A stretch of 64,000 nt of DNA from Heliocidaris tuberculata (lineage: Eukaryota; Echinodermata; Echinoidea; Camarodonta; Echinometridae), in the NCBI GenBank assembly GCA_025618425.1, contig CM046833.1, positions 33,540,247 to 33,604,246 of the forward strand, written 5' to 3'. The position numbers and the translations under genes are program-made. Positions 1 through 43,405 of the stretch are shown here, in pieces; position 1 is the stretch's first letter, and the number at the start of each line of letters is the position of its first letter. The notes under the pieces are model-generated. The model worked only from the letters and a program-made list of their open reading frames with translations, was not told where the DNA came from and made no database searches.

Positions 1-120
1 ATTACTATAATTATTGTCATTATTACTATTATTGTCATTATTACTATTATTATCATTATGATTATTATTATGATTATTATTATGATTATTATTATGATTA
101 TTATTATGATTATGATTATG

Positions 121-161
<41 letters not shown>

Positions 162-362
162 CATCATCATCATCATCATATCATCATCATTATTATTAAT
201 ACTATCATTATCATCATCATCATCATCTTCATCATCATCACAATGATAATTATATGACAATAATAATAATAGTAGTAATAATGATAATAATAATGATAAT
301 GATAATAATAATAATAGTCATAATAATAATAATGATAATAATAATAATAATAACAAAAAGAA
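1..362. repeat. ATT/ATC-type trinucleotide microsatellite block
   Basis: About 360 bp of interrupted ATT, ATG and ATC triplets on the + strand, turning into AAT/AATG units after about 245. Runs of isoleucine and methionine codons in several frames are by-products of the triplet period and are not proteins. The array may continue beyond the window start. Confidence 0.95.
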
Positions 363-923
363 TAATAATAATAAATGTCAGCCCTCCATAAAGACTTGTG
401 ACGGAGATGACTGAGGAAGGGATGTCACTAGCTATATCCCCGGGTGTTGCCACTGCCAATGCCCCAGCCCTCAGCCCCCACCCCCGGCCCGCTGACGACA
501 TTTTGTTTTATAACCCAAAATGGGACATGGTACGATATGTGTTTCACGACATTTTGCCCTTTTTTGTTCAGGTTGGGCGCAGCTTGATTGGAAGGGTGTA
601 AAAAGTTTCTTTGTTGTTAAGGACATGAACGTTACACAAGAGGGAGGAGGGGGGGGGGGGGTGACTCGCTAAATTTACACACACTTTTGTGGATTACATT
701 TTTATGTAATATATACATTATATACATGATATATTTCTCCCATTTTTTTCTATCAGATGAACTGATTGATTGATTGATTGACTGATTTTATTTGCCAAGC
801 CTCTAACATATACAATAATAAAAGAATATCAGATCAAAAATATGTAAGCTTGAACAGGATAACCCACTAAAGCTAGAGAGCTTATTACCATTGGGGTCCC
901 CAACATAAAAAAAATTAATAAGT
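363..923. other. Non-coding stretch, no gene seen
   Basis: Short open frames here have no recognisable family, codon pattern or splice context. A G run lies at about 649-661. A short TTGA repeat at about 764-785 is followed by a T-rich segment resembling the 3' tails of non-LTR elements elsewhere in the window. Nothing else is supported. Confidence 0.6.
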
Positions 924-968
924 TCAATTTGTATTATTTACAGACTGAGAAGGAAAAAAAATATTAAG

Positions 969-1019
969 AATAATAACAATGATAATAACAACAACAACAT
1001 TAATAATGATATATGTAAT

Positions 1020-1087
<68 letters not shown>

Positions 1088-1132
1088 TAATAATAATTAT
1101 AATAATAATGATAATAATAATAATAATAATAA

Positions 1133-1163
<31 letters not shown>

Positions 1164-1203
1164 AAGAAGAAGAAGAAGGAGAAGAAGATGAGGAGGAGGA
1201 GGA
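969..1203. repeat. (AAT)n-(AAG)n-(GGA)n compound microsatellite
   Basis: AAT repeats (about 1018-1133) pass directly into AAG repeats (about 1134-1190) and then GGA units up to 1203. It lies just beyond the 3' end of the - strand LINE fragment at 1319-1641. CR1/Jockey-like elements often end in short microsatellites, so the array may have grown from such a tail. That origin is inference. Confidence 0.9.
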
Positions 1204-1318
1204 GCAAAAAGAATAATAAAGAATATGTTGAACTCTAAAACGTACAAAAACAAAAATATATATACAAACTTAGACAGCATGAACAGAGAAAAGAAAAGTG
1301 TTCTGTCTTCAGGAAATT

Positions 1319-1641
1319 TCAATCATATACCATGTCAATAGCTTCTTTCCTCTGACTCTCAAGTGATAGGTATTCCCTTAATTTCCTCTTAAAAAGAGCA
1401 AAGTTTACTATTTCCTTTATATAATTAGGAAGGGTATTCCGATGTTTGATGGCAATGTAATAAAACGAATTTTCAATGCTACCTAATCTTTCTGGTAAGT
1501 TAAAGTTGAATCTGCTATTTCTTGTATCATAATTATGTAAGTCAGTAACAAGATTGAAGTTGGATCGAATATAAGGGTTTGACCTAGTATGATATATTTT
1601 ATGCACGTGATGCAATACGAGTTGTTTTGACCTTTGGTTTA
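1319..1641 (-). pseudogene. 5'-truncated non-LTR retrotransposon, C-terminal end of the reverse-transcriptase ORF
   Basis: The - strand frame carries the stretch typical of the extreme C-terminus of Jockey/CR1-type ORF2 proteins: an HHVHKIYH segment, then LHNYDTRNSRF, then a FKRKLREYL motif just before the stop. It is about 100 residues, against about 900 for a complete ORF2, and upstream homology stops at an AT-rich boundary near 1642. This is therefore a dead-on-arrival 3' copy. It aligns with the C-terminal end of the larger element at 3290-5942 and is probably the same family, but it overlaps that protein region, so it is a separate copy rather than its continuation. Confidence 0.8.
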
Positions 1642-2606
1642 TTTTATTTATTTATTATTTATTATTTATTCGGCATTTCGAAAACAATAGAAAACAATAC
1701 AGAAAACAATAACAGGAATAAACATTGTAAAGAAAGGACCTGGATCAGAGTTGATGGGGCTGCCTGGGTTTAGAAAAGGTTAACTCAATTACCATGACCC
1801 ACAGGTCTTCCTTCCCACACCCCCTCAACTCCATCCAGGTCAGGATAAGAAAATTAAAAGAAGTATTATAAATTAAAAGTGAATCACTGGAAAATGGAGG
1901 CACATTAGGTGTAATAAATGTGACATGGATATCTCAAGCAATATCTCATTTCAAACAGATCATTTTAACATGTATTTACATTCAAGTATGACTGATTATA
2001 CTATTGATGAAGTAACATACCACCCATCAAATTTTAATATGTCATCGGATGTATGTTATAATTCAACTGATTCACAAAGAAAATTTTGTCCAACAACATT
2101 ATTAGGCATTAACTCCTTAATAGTTGTTGAGAATATATATATAACAATTGAGATCAAGAATATCCTTGCAGTTATACAAATAACAATTATGAGTCTAATT
2201 AATAACAGATTCAGAATAATGACACAGGCAAGAACCGAATAAAGGTATAGTAAACGAAATCATTCTAGGCAATTATGTTAACTGTTACAGAAGAATATTA
2301 TGAAATTTAACGAATAGATAGAATTTCCTGACGAAGAAGGGTGAGAAGTTTTGACATATTTCCAGTTACAATTTCATTTTTAACATGTAAGGGAAGACTC
2401 TCCCAATTAACTTTAAAGTAGAATTTCATTGATTTTGAATATTGATTTAATTTTTATTATGGCATAGGTGAAGCTTAGATTGAACAAGGTTCATCAAAAT
2501 TCAACGCTTAGAAACATTTGAAGTAATGATTATTATCAATTATTAAATGATATAACACAGCCCCGCTATAGCACCTATAGAGCTCTTTGAACGCTGCTGA
2601 GATATG
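1642..2606. other. AT-rich non-coding stretch
   Basis: It starts with T/A-rich units (about 1636-1672). The 105-codon open frame at 1925-2242 matches no family I recognise, lacks splice context and is rich in N, I, S and T as expected of AT-rich random sequence. I do not call it a gene. Confidence 0.6.
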
Positions 2607-3160
2607 TGACGTCATACCGGGGAGCAATCCTCCCTAAGCAGACGATGCCCCATAACATATTACACATTTTCAGTGCCTGTTTTGTCATCTCATCTTCACT
2701 TATTTCTCTTACTTCGCTAGCGTCAGTATAAATGTTTATTTGTTGCCTCACTCTAAATTTCCTGCATGGTATTATTTTGATGAAAAATGCAGCGTTAAAA
2801 AAATAAAGGAATCAATCGCTTGTAAACAAAATAAGATGCCATTGTATTTTCAGCTGCATGCACCGCGGCATGTCGGCGTTTCAAGAGGGAACGAATACCA
2901 TCCATGCTATAATTCAGCGGGCTTTACAATTCGAAAGTGTGATTTCTTTGATTGATCATTGACCCTTATCATGACTTTTTACAAAAAAAAAGATTTTAGT
3001 TACTAGAAACGGTTTCACTTCCCTTTTAGAATGATGTGAAATACGGTCATGGTGAAACACACCAAACTCTTTATAATTTAAAAATAATTGCATTGCAGTT
3101 ACGTTCACTTGATATAGGACGTCGTCTGCTTAGGCAGGATTGGTACCTGATGTGACGTCA
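2607..3160. mobile_element. Inverted-repeat element (MITE-like)
   Basis: Segment 2607-2647 is an imperfect reverse complement of 3121-3160. Shared cores include TGACGTCA and a stretch reading CTAAGCAGACGA on the left against TCGTCTGCTTAG on the right. The spacing is about 0.55 kb and no transposase frame lies between. Arms of this size fit a nonautonomous DNA transposon, but I see no clear target-site duplication and the true ends may lie further out (about 2560 and 3220). Confidence 0.45.
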
Positions 3161-3289
3161 TGAAAACATGGGTATATTTCTGGCGAATCGCTCGGATATC
3201 CCAGATGCTGAGAAGCGTTTTTATTTGTGCCATTTTTTAATCATCAAACACGCAGTTAACGTAAAACTTATACGATTACCATCTGCAAG

Positions 3290-5941
3290 CTTTCTAGTTT
3301 CTATAGAGATACATTATTGAGCATATTTGTGATTTGCTTTGAATATCTACTTTAAGAAAACCAGCTTTAGAAAGTTCGCTGTAGCCAACATGAGTTCTTG
3401 GACCAGAACTCATGTTGGCTACAGCAATGATGAATCTCACCATTTTGGTCTGTATGATTTTCAACTTCTTTTGTTCTAACTTGTTTATGTTACTATACCA
3501 TACAGGGTTAGCATAGTCAAACAAACATTGAATAAGAGCAAAACAGAGTATACGTCTTGCTTTTAAATTCATACAATTTTGATATCTGTACAAAACTTTT
3601 AGACGAGAATTTGCTTTTTTTTACAACTGATTCTACTAAAGAAGAAATTGAAACTGCGCTAGCCAACTCAATGCCTAAATACTTCACAGATTCTTTTCTC
3701 TGGATTACTTGATTATTGTGGGTCACTTTGAATTCAAATGACTTTTTAGAACTACTGTTAGAACAAAACAAAATGCTTTCTGTTTTGCCCAAGTGTAAAG
3801 AAAGCTTATTATTAGTCATCCAATCGACACACGAAGACAGCTGTTCACTAAGCTTCTCCTCAAGAAATTTTGGATTAGGATTTCAAAGTAGTACGCTGTC
3901 ATCAGCGTATAATAATAGTTTACAGTCTTTCATAAAAATACACATATCATTGATATAACTTGTAAATGGAATTGTGTCTAAAATGCTTCCCTGAGGAACA
4001 CCGCATGTTATCGGCATTAGTTTGGAACGAATATCATGAATGGCCACTACTTGGTGTCGATTAGACAAGTAGGATCTGAACCATTCTAAACTTGCCTTGT
4101 TAAAACCCATTATTTGTAACTTTTTCAACAAGACGCCATGATTAACTGTATCAAAAGCTTTTTGCAAATCAAGGAGCACCATACCAACAAAGCGCCCTTG
4201 GGAAGTTTTTGTCCTCAAATAATCAGTTAAATTAATTAGACATGTTTCAGTCGAATAGTCATGTCGAAAGCAAGATTTGAAATTCATAAATTATATCATT
4301 TTCTTTGAAGTATTTTTCAATTTGAACACGTACAGACCGATTTTTCCAGAATTTTTGATGCTACGCTTAAAACACTGATAGGTCTATAACTGCTTACATC
4401 AGTTTTATCTCTCTTTTTATAAAGTGGAGTAACTTTTGCTATTTTCATATCCTCAGGAAAAGTGCTCGTCAAGAGATAGGGTCATTAAGTAACTTAAAGG
4501 CTTATATAAAACCTTCGCACCATCTTTCAGAAGTTTAGCTGGAATCATGTCTAATCCAGTACTTTTTGATACATTTAATTTATGTTTGAAAACAAATTGT
4601 TCACTGATTGGTGATAACTCGAAGCTGTTTTCAAGTACGCCTTTTCTTTCGTAAAACTCACAAATACAATCATTGTCTGCGCTGAAAAGATTTTTACAAG
4701 GAGGGAGTTTGTCTACTAATTTGGCGGCCACATTTGTAAAATAATTGAATTCATTAGCTATGGCCATCTTATAATTCCCCATCGATTGTTACTTGACAGA
4801 TTCTTGTTTTTTTTTCTTCTTACTTTTTAATCCTAAGCTTTTCAGATTCTGCCAAAGTCTTTTCGAATCTTGTTTATTTTCTTCTGTCTTGTTTTGTACT
4901 ACGTATTCGAGTTTAGCATTTTCACCTCTCTTTGGACCAGATACTCTGTATCTTTTAGAGAGCATCGCATCTTTTGCTCTTTTCCTCATTTTTTTTGTAT
5001 ACTATATTTCTCTCTTGAATTAGGGAAAGAATATCTTTAGTCACCCAATTTTCTGATCTTTGTTTTATTCTTACCCGTTTCTGTGGCGCTATTTTCGGAG
5101 ATAAAAACATCTTGAAATATTGACCATGCCTCATTTACATCTGTACAGTTAGTTATTCCTGACCAGTCAACAGCAGACAGTTGAAAACTGAAAGTCTCTT
5201 GTATATATTTTTTCATGGATCTAATAGTACTAGTCCTGTGATGACCCATTGCCAGTCTAATATTTTTCCGTGTACAGAAAGTACAAGAATAGTCGTTTAT
5301 TCCAAGATCAATGATACCACTTTGACTTATTTTATTTTCTTTATTACAAATAATATGATCCAGTATAGAGAAGAACATGTAGGTGTAAGTCTATGGGTGT
5401 AACGCGCGTTGCGTCTTTAATGAGTTGACTAAACCCGTGAAGACTCAACAAGTCAATATATTTTTTTTAGCCAATGGCGATTTGTGAAGAAGACAAACTT
5501 ATTCATGTCTCCTAAAAGAATAATTTCTTCATCTTTCTTTAGTATATATCAAAAGAATTGGACAATTTCTCGATAAACAAATTGTTTTTAGGAGGTCTAT
5601 ACAGAACGCCCACAACAATTGGTTTTGATCTTGGTAAAATTAAGCAAATTAATCCACAATGATTCTGTATCTCCTGTATATACATATATCATCAATAATA
5701 TTAAATGCAACATCATTTCTGATATATAAACATACACCACCTCCAGAGCCAGAGGGTCGATCACGGCGTATGATTTCTATCGGTCTATTTCAACTTCTTC
5801 ATGATTTATGGAATTATATTTAACCATGTTTCAGTGAAAGCAATAATAGACAGGCCTTTTCTTTTAAAAAGAAGTCTAAGTTCCGATATCTTGTTCAGAA
5901 TAGACCTCACATTAAGGTGTAAGAAATGAAGACCCTTTGAA

Positions 5942-5942
<1 letters not shown>
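3290..5942 (-). pseudogene. Decayed Jockey/CR1-superfamily non-LTR retrotransposon ORF2 (endonuclease + reverse transcriptase)
   Basis: Read from 5942 downward. An APE-type endonuclease domain comes first, with segments such as FLHLNVRSI, IIAFTETWLN, GGGVCLYIRNDV, PIVVGVLYRPP and IIDLGINDYS down to about 5037. A linker follows (4989-4789), then the reverse transcriptase: KSTGLDMIPAKLLK near 4530-4580, LLDLQKAFDTVNH near 4140-4180, GVPQGS near 3990-4007 and LLYADD near 3898-3915. The C-terminal thumb/tail ends at about 3294. The frame is broken repeatedly: the parts lie in different frames around 5037, 4989, 4782, 4287 and 3819. The upstream end stops at the poly-G run at 5943. It is a pseudogene with no ORF1 visible. 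Confidence 0.88.
3381..3422. repeat. Perfect 18-bp inverted repeat inside the LINE
   Basis: Arms 3381-3398 and 3405-3422 are exact reverse complements separated by six bases, so the strand can form a stable stem-loop. It falls in the C-terminal part of the decayed reverse-transcriptase ORF, where a normal copy would not need it. It looks like a local inverted duplication. Confidence 0.9.

Positions 5943-5975
<33 letters not shown>
5943..5975. repeat. 33-base poly-G run
   Basis: Uninterrupted G from 5943 to 5975, exactly at the 5' truncation of the LINE homology. Such a run can form G-quadruplexes and is also error-prone in sequencing, so its exact length is uncertain. Confidence 0.95.
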
Positions 5976-5976
<1 letters not shown>

Positions 5977-6644
5977 GCGGGCATGGTTCCCGTTAATAGC
6001 CCCCTAGCTAAGCCTATACGAACGTGTACCCCACCCATCCCGGGTGTGCTGTCGTGCTGAGGCTATGTATGTTTTTATCATTTGATTAGGCCTACATTTT
6101 CTTTTGAATTTCTGGTATGATTGACTATAATACAAAACTTTATTTCATTTCAAAGGACGAGATTTGATTACATTATTAAAACCCTGCAGCTATAATGAAA
6201 TCTAATGATTATTTTACGCTTTCTTTAATTTTTCCCTAATACTGGTCGTTCACAGAATTCTGAATGGGGAAAGGGCGGTTGTTCCCATCCATCCCTCTTC
6301 GACTCAGTGCGACGATCATGACAAATTTTCCTCTCAATTTTATAATTTTTTATCAATTCAATCATCATCATCATCAATCACATTGTCATCTTTTGAAGGC
6401 GACGAGAGAGGGTGCTGTGCCTGTTATTTAGTCGTATTACACAGGAGATTTTCAAGATTATTCCTAAGACATCGACAAATTGTCTATGTAAATGGGAACT
6501 ATGATTAAAAACGGCTGTACGTATAAAGCCTACAACGTGTTGTACGTAAAGTGACGTGGCTGCCATTTACGTGTACACTAAAAACTAGACGGCAACGAAA
6601 AGAAAATCTGTAATCCTTCGTTATTGTGATTTGAATGCAGCATT
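5976..6644 (+). promoter_or_regulatory. COPA: Presumed COPA promoter and 5' leader
   Basis: These 670 bases lie directly upstream of the COPA start codon. No TATA box at a sensible distance is evident. A TGACGTGG element sits at 6552-6559, followed by a GCTGCCAT stretch that resembles a YY1-type site near a start site. The transcription start cannot be fixed from sequence alone. No upstream gene is seen in divergent orientation. Confidence 0.5.
6552..6559 (+). promoter_or_regulatory. COPA: UPRE/CrebA-type site TGACGTGG upstream of COPA
   Basis: The octamer TGACGTGG matches the consensus bound by XBP1 and ATF6 in the unfolded protein response and by the CrebA/CREB3L family, which activate secretory-pathway genes in animals. 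It lies 86 bp before the ATG of a COPI coat gene, the expected class of target. An 8-bp match occurs often by chance, so function is inferred from position and target type. Confidence 0.5.
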
Positions 6645-38939
<32,295 letters not shown>

Positions 38940-39474
38940 TCAGTCACCATCATTCCTAGAGGTTGTAAAAGTATCCCGGGTACTACCATGCCATGGGGCA
39001 ACCAAAATGGGCCTATGGGCAAGCACTTTCCTGCTTGGGCATGGAAAGTTTTGTATTATGATATTCAGATACAGCATATATGAAATTTTGCATTGTCAGG
39101 TGGGAAGTGGATCCATATTCCATGTTGGCCAAGATTCGGATTTAAAAGTAGCACGATGACATGTTATGTACAGATTGTTTGAGTGAGTTTACTCAAATAG
39201 AAGCTTTATTATTTTTTGTAGCATATTGTTGTCTGGATGGTGGTTATATCAGCCTTTTGGAGACTGTTCCATATTATCTTTCGCATGTTTGAAAGTAAAT
39301 GAGAGGGAGAGAAATACATGTATATATATAACTGCAGCATTGAGAAGCTTGAGCTTGCTAAAACAGTTGAAAAATATTATATTAAGGTTGACAGAAAATT
39401 GTAAACACTTCCTAGATCTACGTTTTGAGATAGCATAATAATTATCTCAAAGTGTCGCTGTTTAACTTATTTAT

Positions 39475-40301
39475 CGTCGATGGGCTGATAAAACCTCGTA
39501 TCTCAAATTTTTGTGAAAATGATTTTTTTAAATAAATGTGATGTTTAAAGTGTAATTCATCTCCTGATAACCCCAGGAGTTGCATATCTTTAAAAAAACA
39601 TTTTTTAAATATCTCTTCAAAAACCTTGTATCTCAACTTTTTTATTCCACTTTGGTCTAGTGCGCGAACCTCGTAACTCCATTTCCTGCCTTCTAAATTA
39701 TTTTTAATGCATTTTAACCACTTCATATAATCCAAATTATTAACAAACATTGTTTAAGGTTCAAATAAATTTGCCTACACACATGGTTTCTTGAAATGAA
39801 GATTATTTTTTTCATTTTACTAAAATTTTCAGGGTTTGTGAGATACGAGGTTTTAACAGCCCATGAACATCATGTATGCTTGGTGGATAAAACCTTGTAT
39901 CTCATTTTTGGGGTGAAATCACCCTTTTGCAGGTTAAAATTACTCTTTTTGTTCATGAATGTGAAGTGTAAGGTGTAATTTATCTTCTAATAGTCATAAT
40001 AGAGCATGGTGAGTTGCATATCCTTATAAAATATCAAAATTCATCATTTGTACAAAAACCTCGTATCTTTTTTTATGATTTTTTTTTTTTTTTTTGGTGC
40101 CAAAACCTTGTAACTCATTTTACCCGCTTCATAATCATCTACTGCACATTCCAACCACCTCATATTGATTTAATTATCAAACACAGTATTTAGTACAAAT
40201 AACATAGAATATTCACATATTTTTTTAAAAATAAGAATGTTTTTTCGCTCTCCTGAAAATTTAGTTTTTTTGAGATACGAGGTTTTATCAGCCCATCGAC
40301 G
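39475..40301. mobile_element. MITE with 33-bp perfect terminal inverted repeats, inserted in the COPA 3' flank
   Basis: Bases 39475-39507 (starting CGTCGATGGGCTGATAAAAC) are the exact reverse complement of 40269-40301. The flanks read ..TTTAT before and TTAT.. after, and the duplicates at 45.32 kb and 57.46 kb show the uninterrupted site (CTTATTTATG-type), so this is an insertion. Phrases such as AACCTCGTATCTC and AACCTTGTAACTC recur about every 100-200 bp inside, and the element reads like two diverged halves (39475-39860 and 39880-40301). No ORF is credible. Confidence 0.88.
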
Positions 40302-41322
40302 TTATGCCCATCATGTCAATACATGTACTTCCAGACTGAGACAGAAACATAGATTTCCAGTGCATATTATTGAAGAGGCATGATATAATTATTTGTGTAT
40401 GACTTGCACTAATCTAGATCACACTCTCCCTTGGCTTTTACATATTCATTGCCTTTCTCTTATCTTTATTTGTTACTGAACATTAATTTTGCTTTATATA
40501 CTTCTCAAAATGGATACATTCCTTTCAAATATTATGTGTACCATGTACCTTGACATCTGTACCAAACAAGAAAAAATCATGTGAAAAAGTTTTTAAAACA
40601 TAAACGGCATATGGATAAAATATCTGAGTACTATTTGGAACACAATGTTATTTTGGGGCATTTCTATATCATAAATGATAAAGGGTAGTGTCATAAGGTA
40701 TCATGAAATTGTTTTTACAGTTATAAGAACATCAAAGTTTGTCTGACTTATGGACAAAACCATTATCTGAATTAGAGATGGTCATTACATGATATGGTGT
40801 AAACCTTTGTGCATGATCACCCTTTTCCAGTCTATGTAATATAAGATATGGCTCTCTATGCTTTGTGAAAGGTGTATGCTTGTATGGAGATATGTGTCAT
40901 GTAATAATTTGGTTATGTCATGATTATATAAATGAACATTTTTTTTTTCAGAAACCCTATTTTCTGAAAAGTAACTCTAACTCCTACTTAAAGGTAATAC
41001 ATGTATGTACCATTTATATATGTCTTCTCATGTGGTCAAATTGTGCATAAATCTATTCTTTTCTGTAGAAAAATTGGATTGGAACCTGTTGCAGTTATTG
41101 GCAATCCACAACATCTATAAGAAACATTTTCTTGGTTTTGTTACTGCTTTGGCCTTTTTCAATATTAAATTATACCTATGATAAATAATAACTGATTTTA
41201 TCTATTATTATTAAAATTCGTGATATGTTTCATGTAAGTAGGTTTAAAAAAGAAAAAGAAAAAAAAACAAACCCCAACATGCATTGTAAATGTAATCATG
41301 TCTTAACACCTACTCACATGTT

Positions 41323-41328
41323 AATAAA
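41323..41328 (+). promoter_or_regulatory. COPA: Candidate COPA poly(A) signal
   Basis: AATAAA in the context TTAATAAAGGTATCA, with T-rich sequence after it. The duplicated flank at 57949-57954 has the same hexamer in matching context. A further AATAAA lies at about 41634. Confidence 0.5.
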
Positions 41329-42199
41329 GGTATCAGTTATTACAATATACTTCTAGACTTGAATTATTTATTCTTCTTCCTTGTTTGTATAATTTCAAGA
41401 GCGAGTGAATTACCTATAAACATACATATACCAACCTCCTAAAACCATGACACATTTTATGTACATGTACATGTATAAGCAATTTCATACAAACTGAACC
41501 AAAATCATGGGAGAAAGAATTGGTTGCACCTACATGTTTTCCGCACACTTTTGTATCTGTATTTACACAGAGAATATCATATGGGCAAGGTTCCATATAA
41601 TCATAAGTATGAATCGTGCTGATAAATGCTGCAAATAAAACTATATTGTAGGTTATTTGATCAATGATAACTTTCAAAGGGAAAAAAATGAAAAGTGGTC
41701 GTGTGACAATCTGATGCCGAGTGCTTGTTTATTACTCTTGATCTAAAAACATGTATGAGCAAACAATCTTTATGGACATCGTGACAATTAAAGCTACAAA
41801 TATACTTAAAGAACATTCAGTATCTTTTGTTATAAACATCAAGTAACATATGATCAGTAGATTACCCCTACCCTGGATACACATTGATTGATGATAGAGG
41901 ATTAAGATTCAAAATGTCCAAAATATTGGGCAAGTACGCTGTCAATGATAATGCTTATTTTTAAAAGTAATGTACTTAAAATGAAAGTGCATCCATTGTG
42001 TAAAGGGTTGTTCAGAATTGTTAATCATGTGGTAATTAGCAACCCTTAAGTTTATTTATTTAGGATGACCAGCATGAATCTAATGTGGGAACTGCTGAAA
42101 ACCCAATGGCTTAAAACCCACTGTTTTCAGCCTACTGTGTGCACTACTTCTAAAATGTGTGAGGGATGATATGCCCCACCCCATCCCACCACACCGTCT

Positions 42200-42330
42200 T
42201 TACTCTTTGATGTCTTCTGTATTGGGGCTCTGTTGCTGATTATTGTCAATTCTTTCTACTTTAGGGGGAAGGTAGTTGAGAAGTCAGTGTCAGAAGTGTC
42301 CTCTGAGTGTCCAGAGCTGCTACCCCCTGG
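42200..42330 (+). pseudogene. COPA: Decayed copy of the COPA terminal exon start (copy B1)
   Basis: The intron end TTCTGTATTGGGGCTCTGTT through CTTTCTACTTTAG and the exon start GGAAGGTAGTTGAGAAG match the region before and inside COPA exon 26 and its copy at 56597. A ~13-base insertion follows GAGAAGT, then CCTCTGAGTG resumes, and the exon homology ends at a poly-G run near 42330. It cannot encode the C-terminus and is a pseudo-exon. Confidence 0.8.
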
Positions 42331-43035
42331 GGGGGGGGGGGGGGGACTCTCAGTATATAGTGTGCGGTGGGTATGTGCCGCAGAGAAGACCCCCATTTTT
42401 ACACTCAAATTTCCGTTCCAAAGCATACCATTTTTTTTCTTTTTGGCTCGTGTCCAGCGTATCCACTGGATGATTGGCTATGGTGGCCTTTAGGTGTGTA
42501 ATGTGTACATCGTTCACAGATCCTGGAATTCGAAACATTGCATCGTCTGAAAAAAAAAATGGACATTTCGTTGTCATGAAATGCTGGGAACCCTGATCTC
42601 AGTAAAACATGATCACGAAGGACATGAAGGACTGGTCAAGTCACAATAATCGAGCATCATGTTAAAGAGACAGGCACATAGGCCTTTATTATGCTTATGG
42701 AAAAGAGGGGGGGGGGGGTGGGATAGGATGTGACATATCCTTGCATCTGATTGGCTGAGAGCAAATTTGTCGGTAAAAAATCACCGACAAGACACTTGAT
42801 GAAACGCCCCCCTGAACGCATGTACAGGATGGAGTGACAGATAGTGAGAGGAGAAGCTAATAAGAAAATGAAAGTAGGGAAGGGGGGGGGGGGTAGAGGA
42901 AGAGAGGTAATAGGGGATAGCAGGGGTATTGTACTTCTCGATATTTTGACTTATTCATACACGTGACCAGGGAAAAGCTTTTTCAGTACATTTCAAGTTT
43001 TAAGCCCGGAACTAAGATCAAAAGAAAAAAAAGAA
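42331..43035. other. Duplicated noncoding block with G runs
   Basis: G runs lie at about 42330-42345, 42708-42718 and 42880-42892. The segment about 42455-42595 (CACTGGATGATTGGCTA, GAAATGCTGGGAACCC) matches 53515-53655, and about 42815-42870 matches 53820-53870. The block therefore belongs to the duplication shared with 53.5-55.1 kb. A GATTGGCTGAGAGCA stretch at about 42751 resembles the MITE at 22868. Confidence 0.6.
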
Positions 43036-43232
43036 AGAAAGAAAGAAAAGAAGAAGAAGAAGAAGAAGAAGAAGAAGAAGAAGAAGAAGAAGAAGAAGAA
43101 GACGAAGAAGAAGAAGAAGAAGAAGAAGAAGAAGAAGAAGAAGAAGAAGAAGAAGAAGAAGAAGAAGAAGAAGAAGAAGAAGAAGAAGAAGAAGAAGAAG
43201 AAGAAGAAGAAGAAGAAGAAGAAGAAGAAGAA

Positions 43233-43263
<31 letters not shown>

Positions 43264-43405
43264 GAGAAGGAGAAGGAGAAGAAGAAGAAGAAGAGGAAGA
43301 GGAAGAGGAAGAAGAGGAGGAGGAGGGGGAGGAGGAGGAGAGGAGGAGGAGGAGGAGGAGGAGGAGGAGGAGGAGGAGGAGGAGGAGGAGGAGGAGGAGG
43401 AGGAA
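43036..43405. repeat. Large (GAA)n-(GGA)n purine array
   Basis: About 370 bases of almost pure purine on the + strand: GAA units to about 43260, mixed GAA/GAG to 43310, then GGA/GAG to 43405. The left flank AGCCCGGAACTAA (about 43002) is shared with the array at 54190. Glu/Arg or Ser/Leu/Phe open frames over it are artefacts of the repeat. Such tracts can form triplex DNA. Confidence 0.97.

Larger units (their letters stand above)
38940..41345 (+). other. COPA: Probable COPA 3' UTR
   Basis: No gene lies here. The sequence is conserved in pieces at 44.9-46.8 kb and 56.8-58.0 kb. The AATAAA at 41323-41328 is the first well-placed poly(A) signal outside the inserted MITE, and the copy at 57949-57954 keeps it with the same context. 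The UTR would be about 2.4 kb, of which 0.83 kb is the MITE at 39475-40301. The end point is inference without transcript data. Confidence 0.55.

Noticed and set aside
1925..2242. 105-codon ORF
   Set aside because: No recognisable family or splice context; composition is that of AT-rich noncoding DNA.
5943..5975. Poly-G run as an assembly gap or vector join
   Set aside because: Similar runs occur throughout the window in otherwise continuous sequence, so it is probably genuine, though its length is unreliable.
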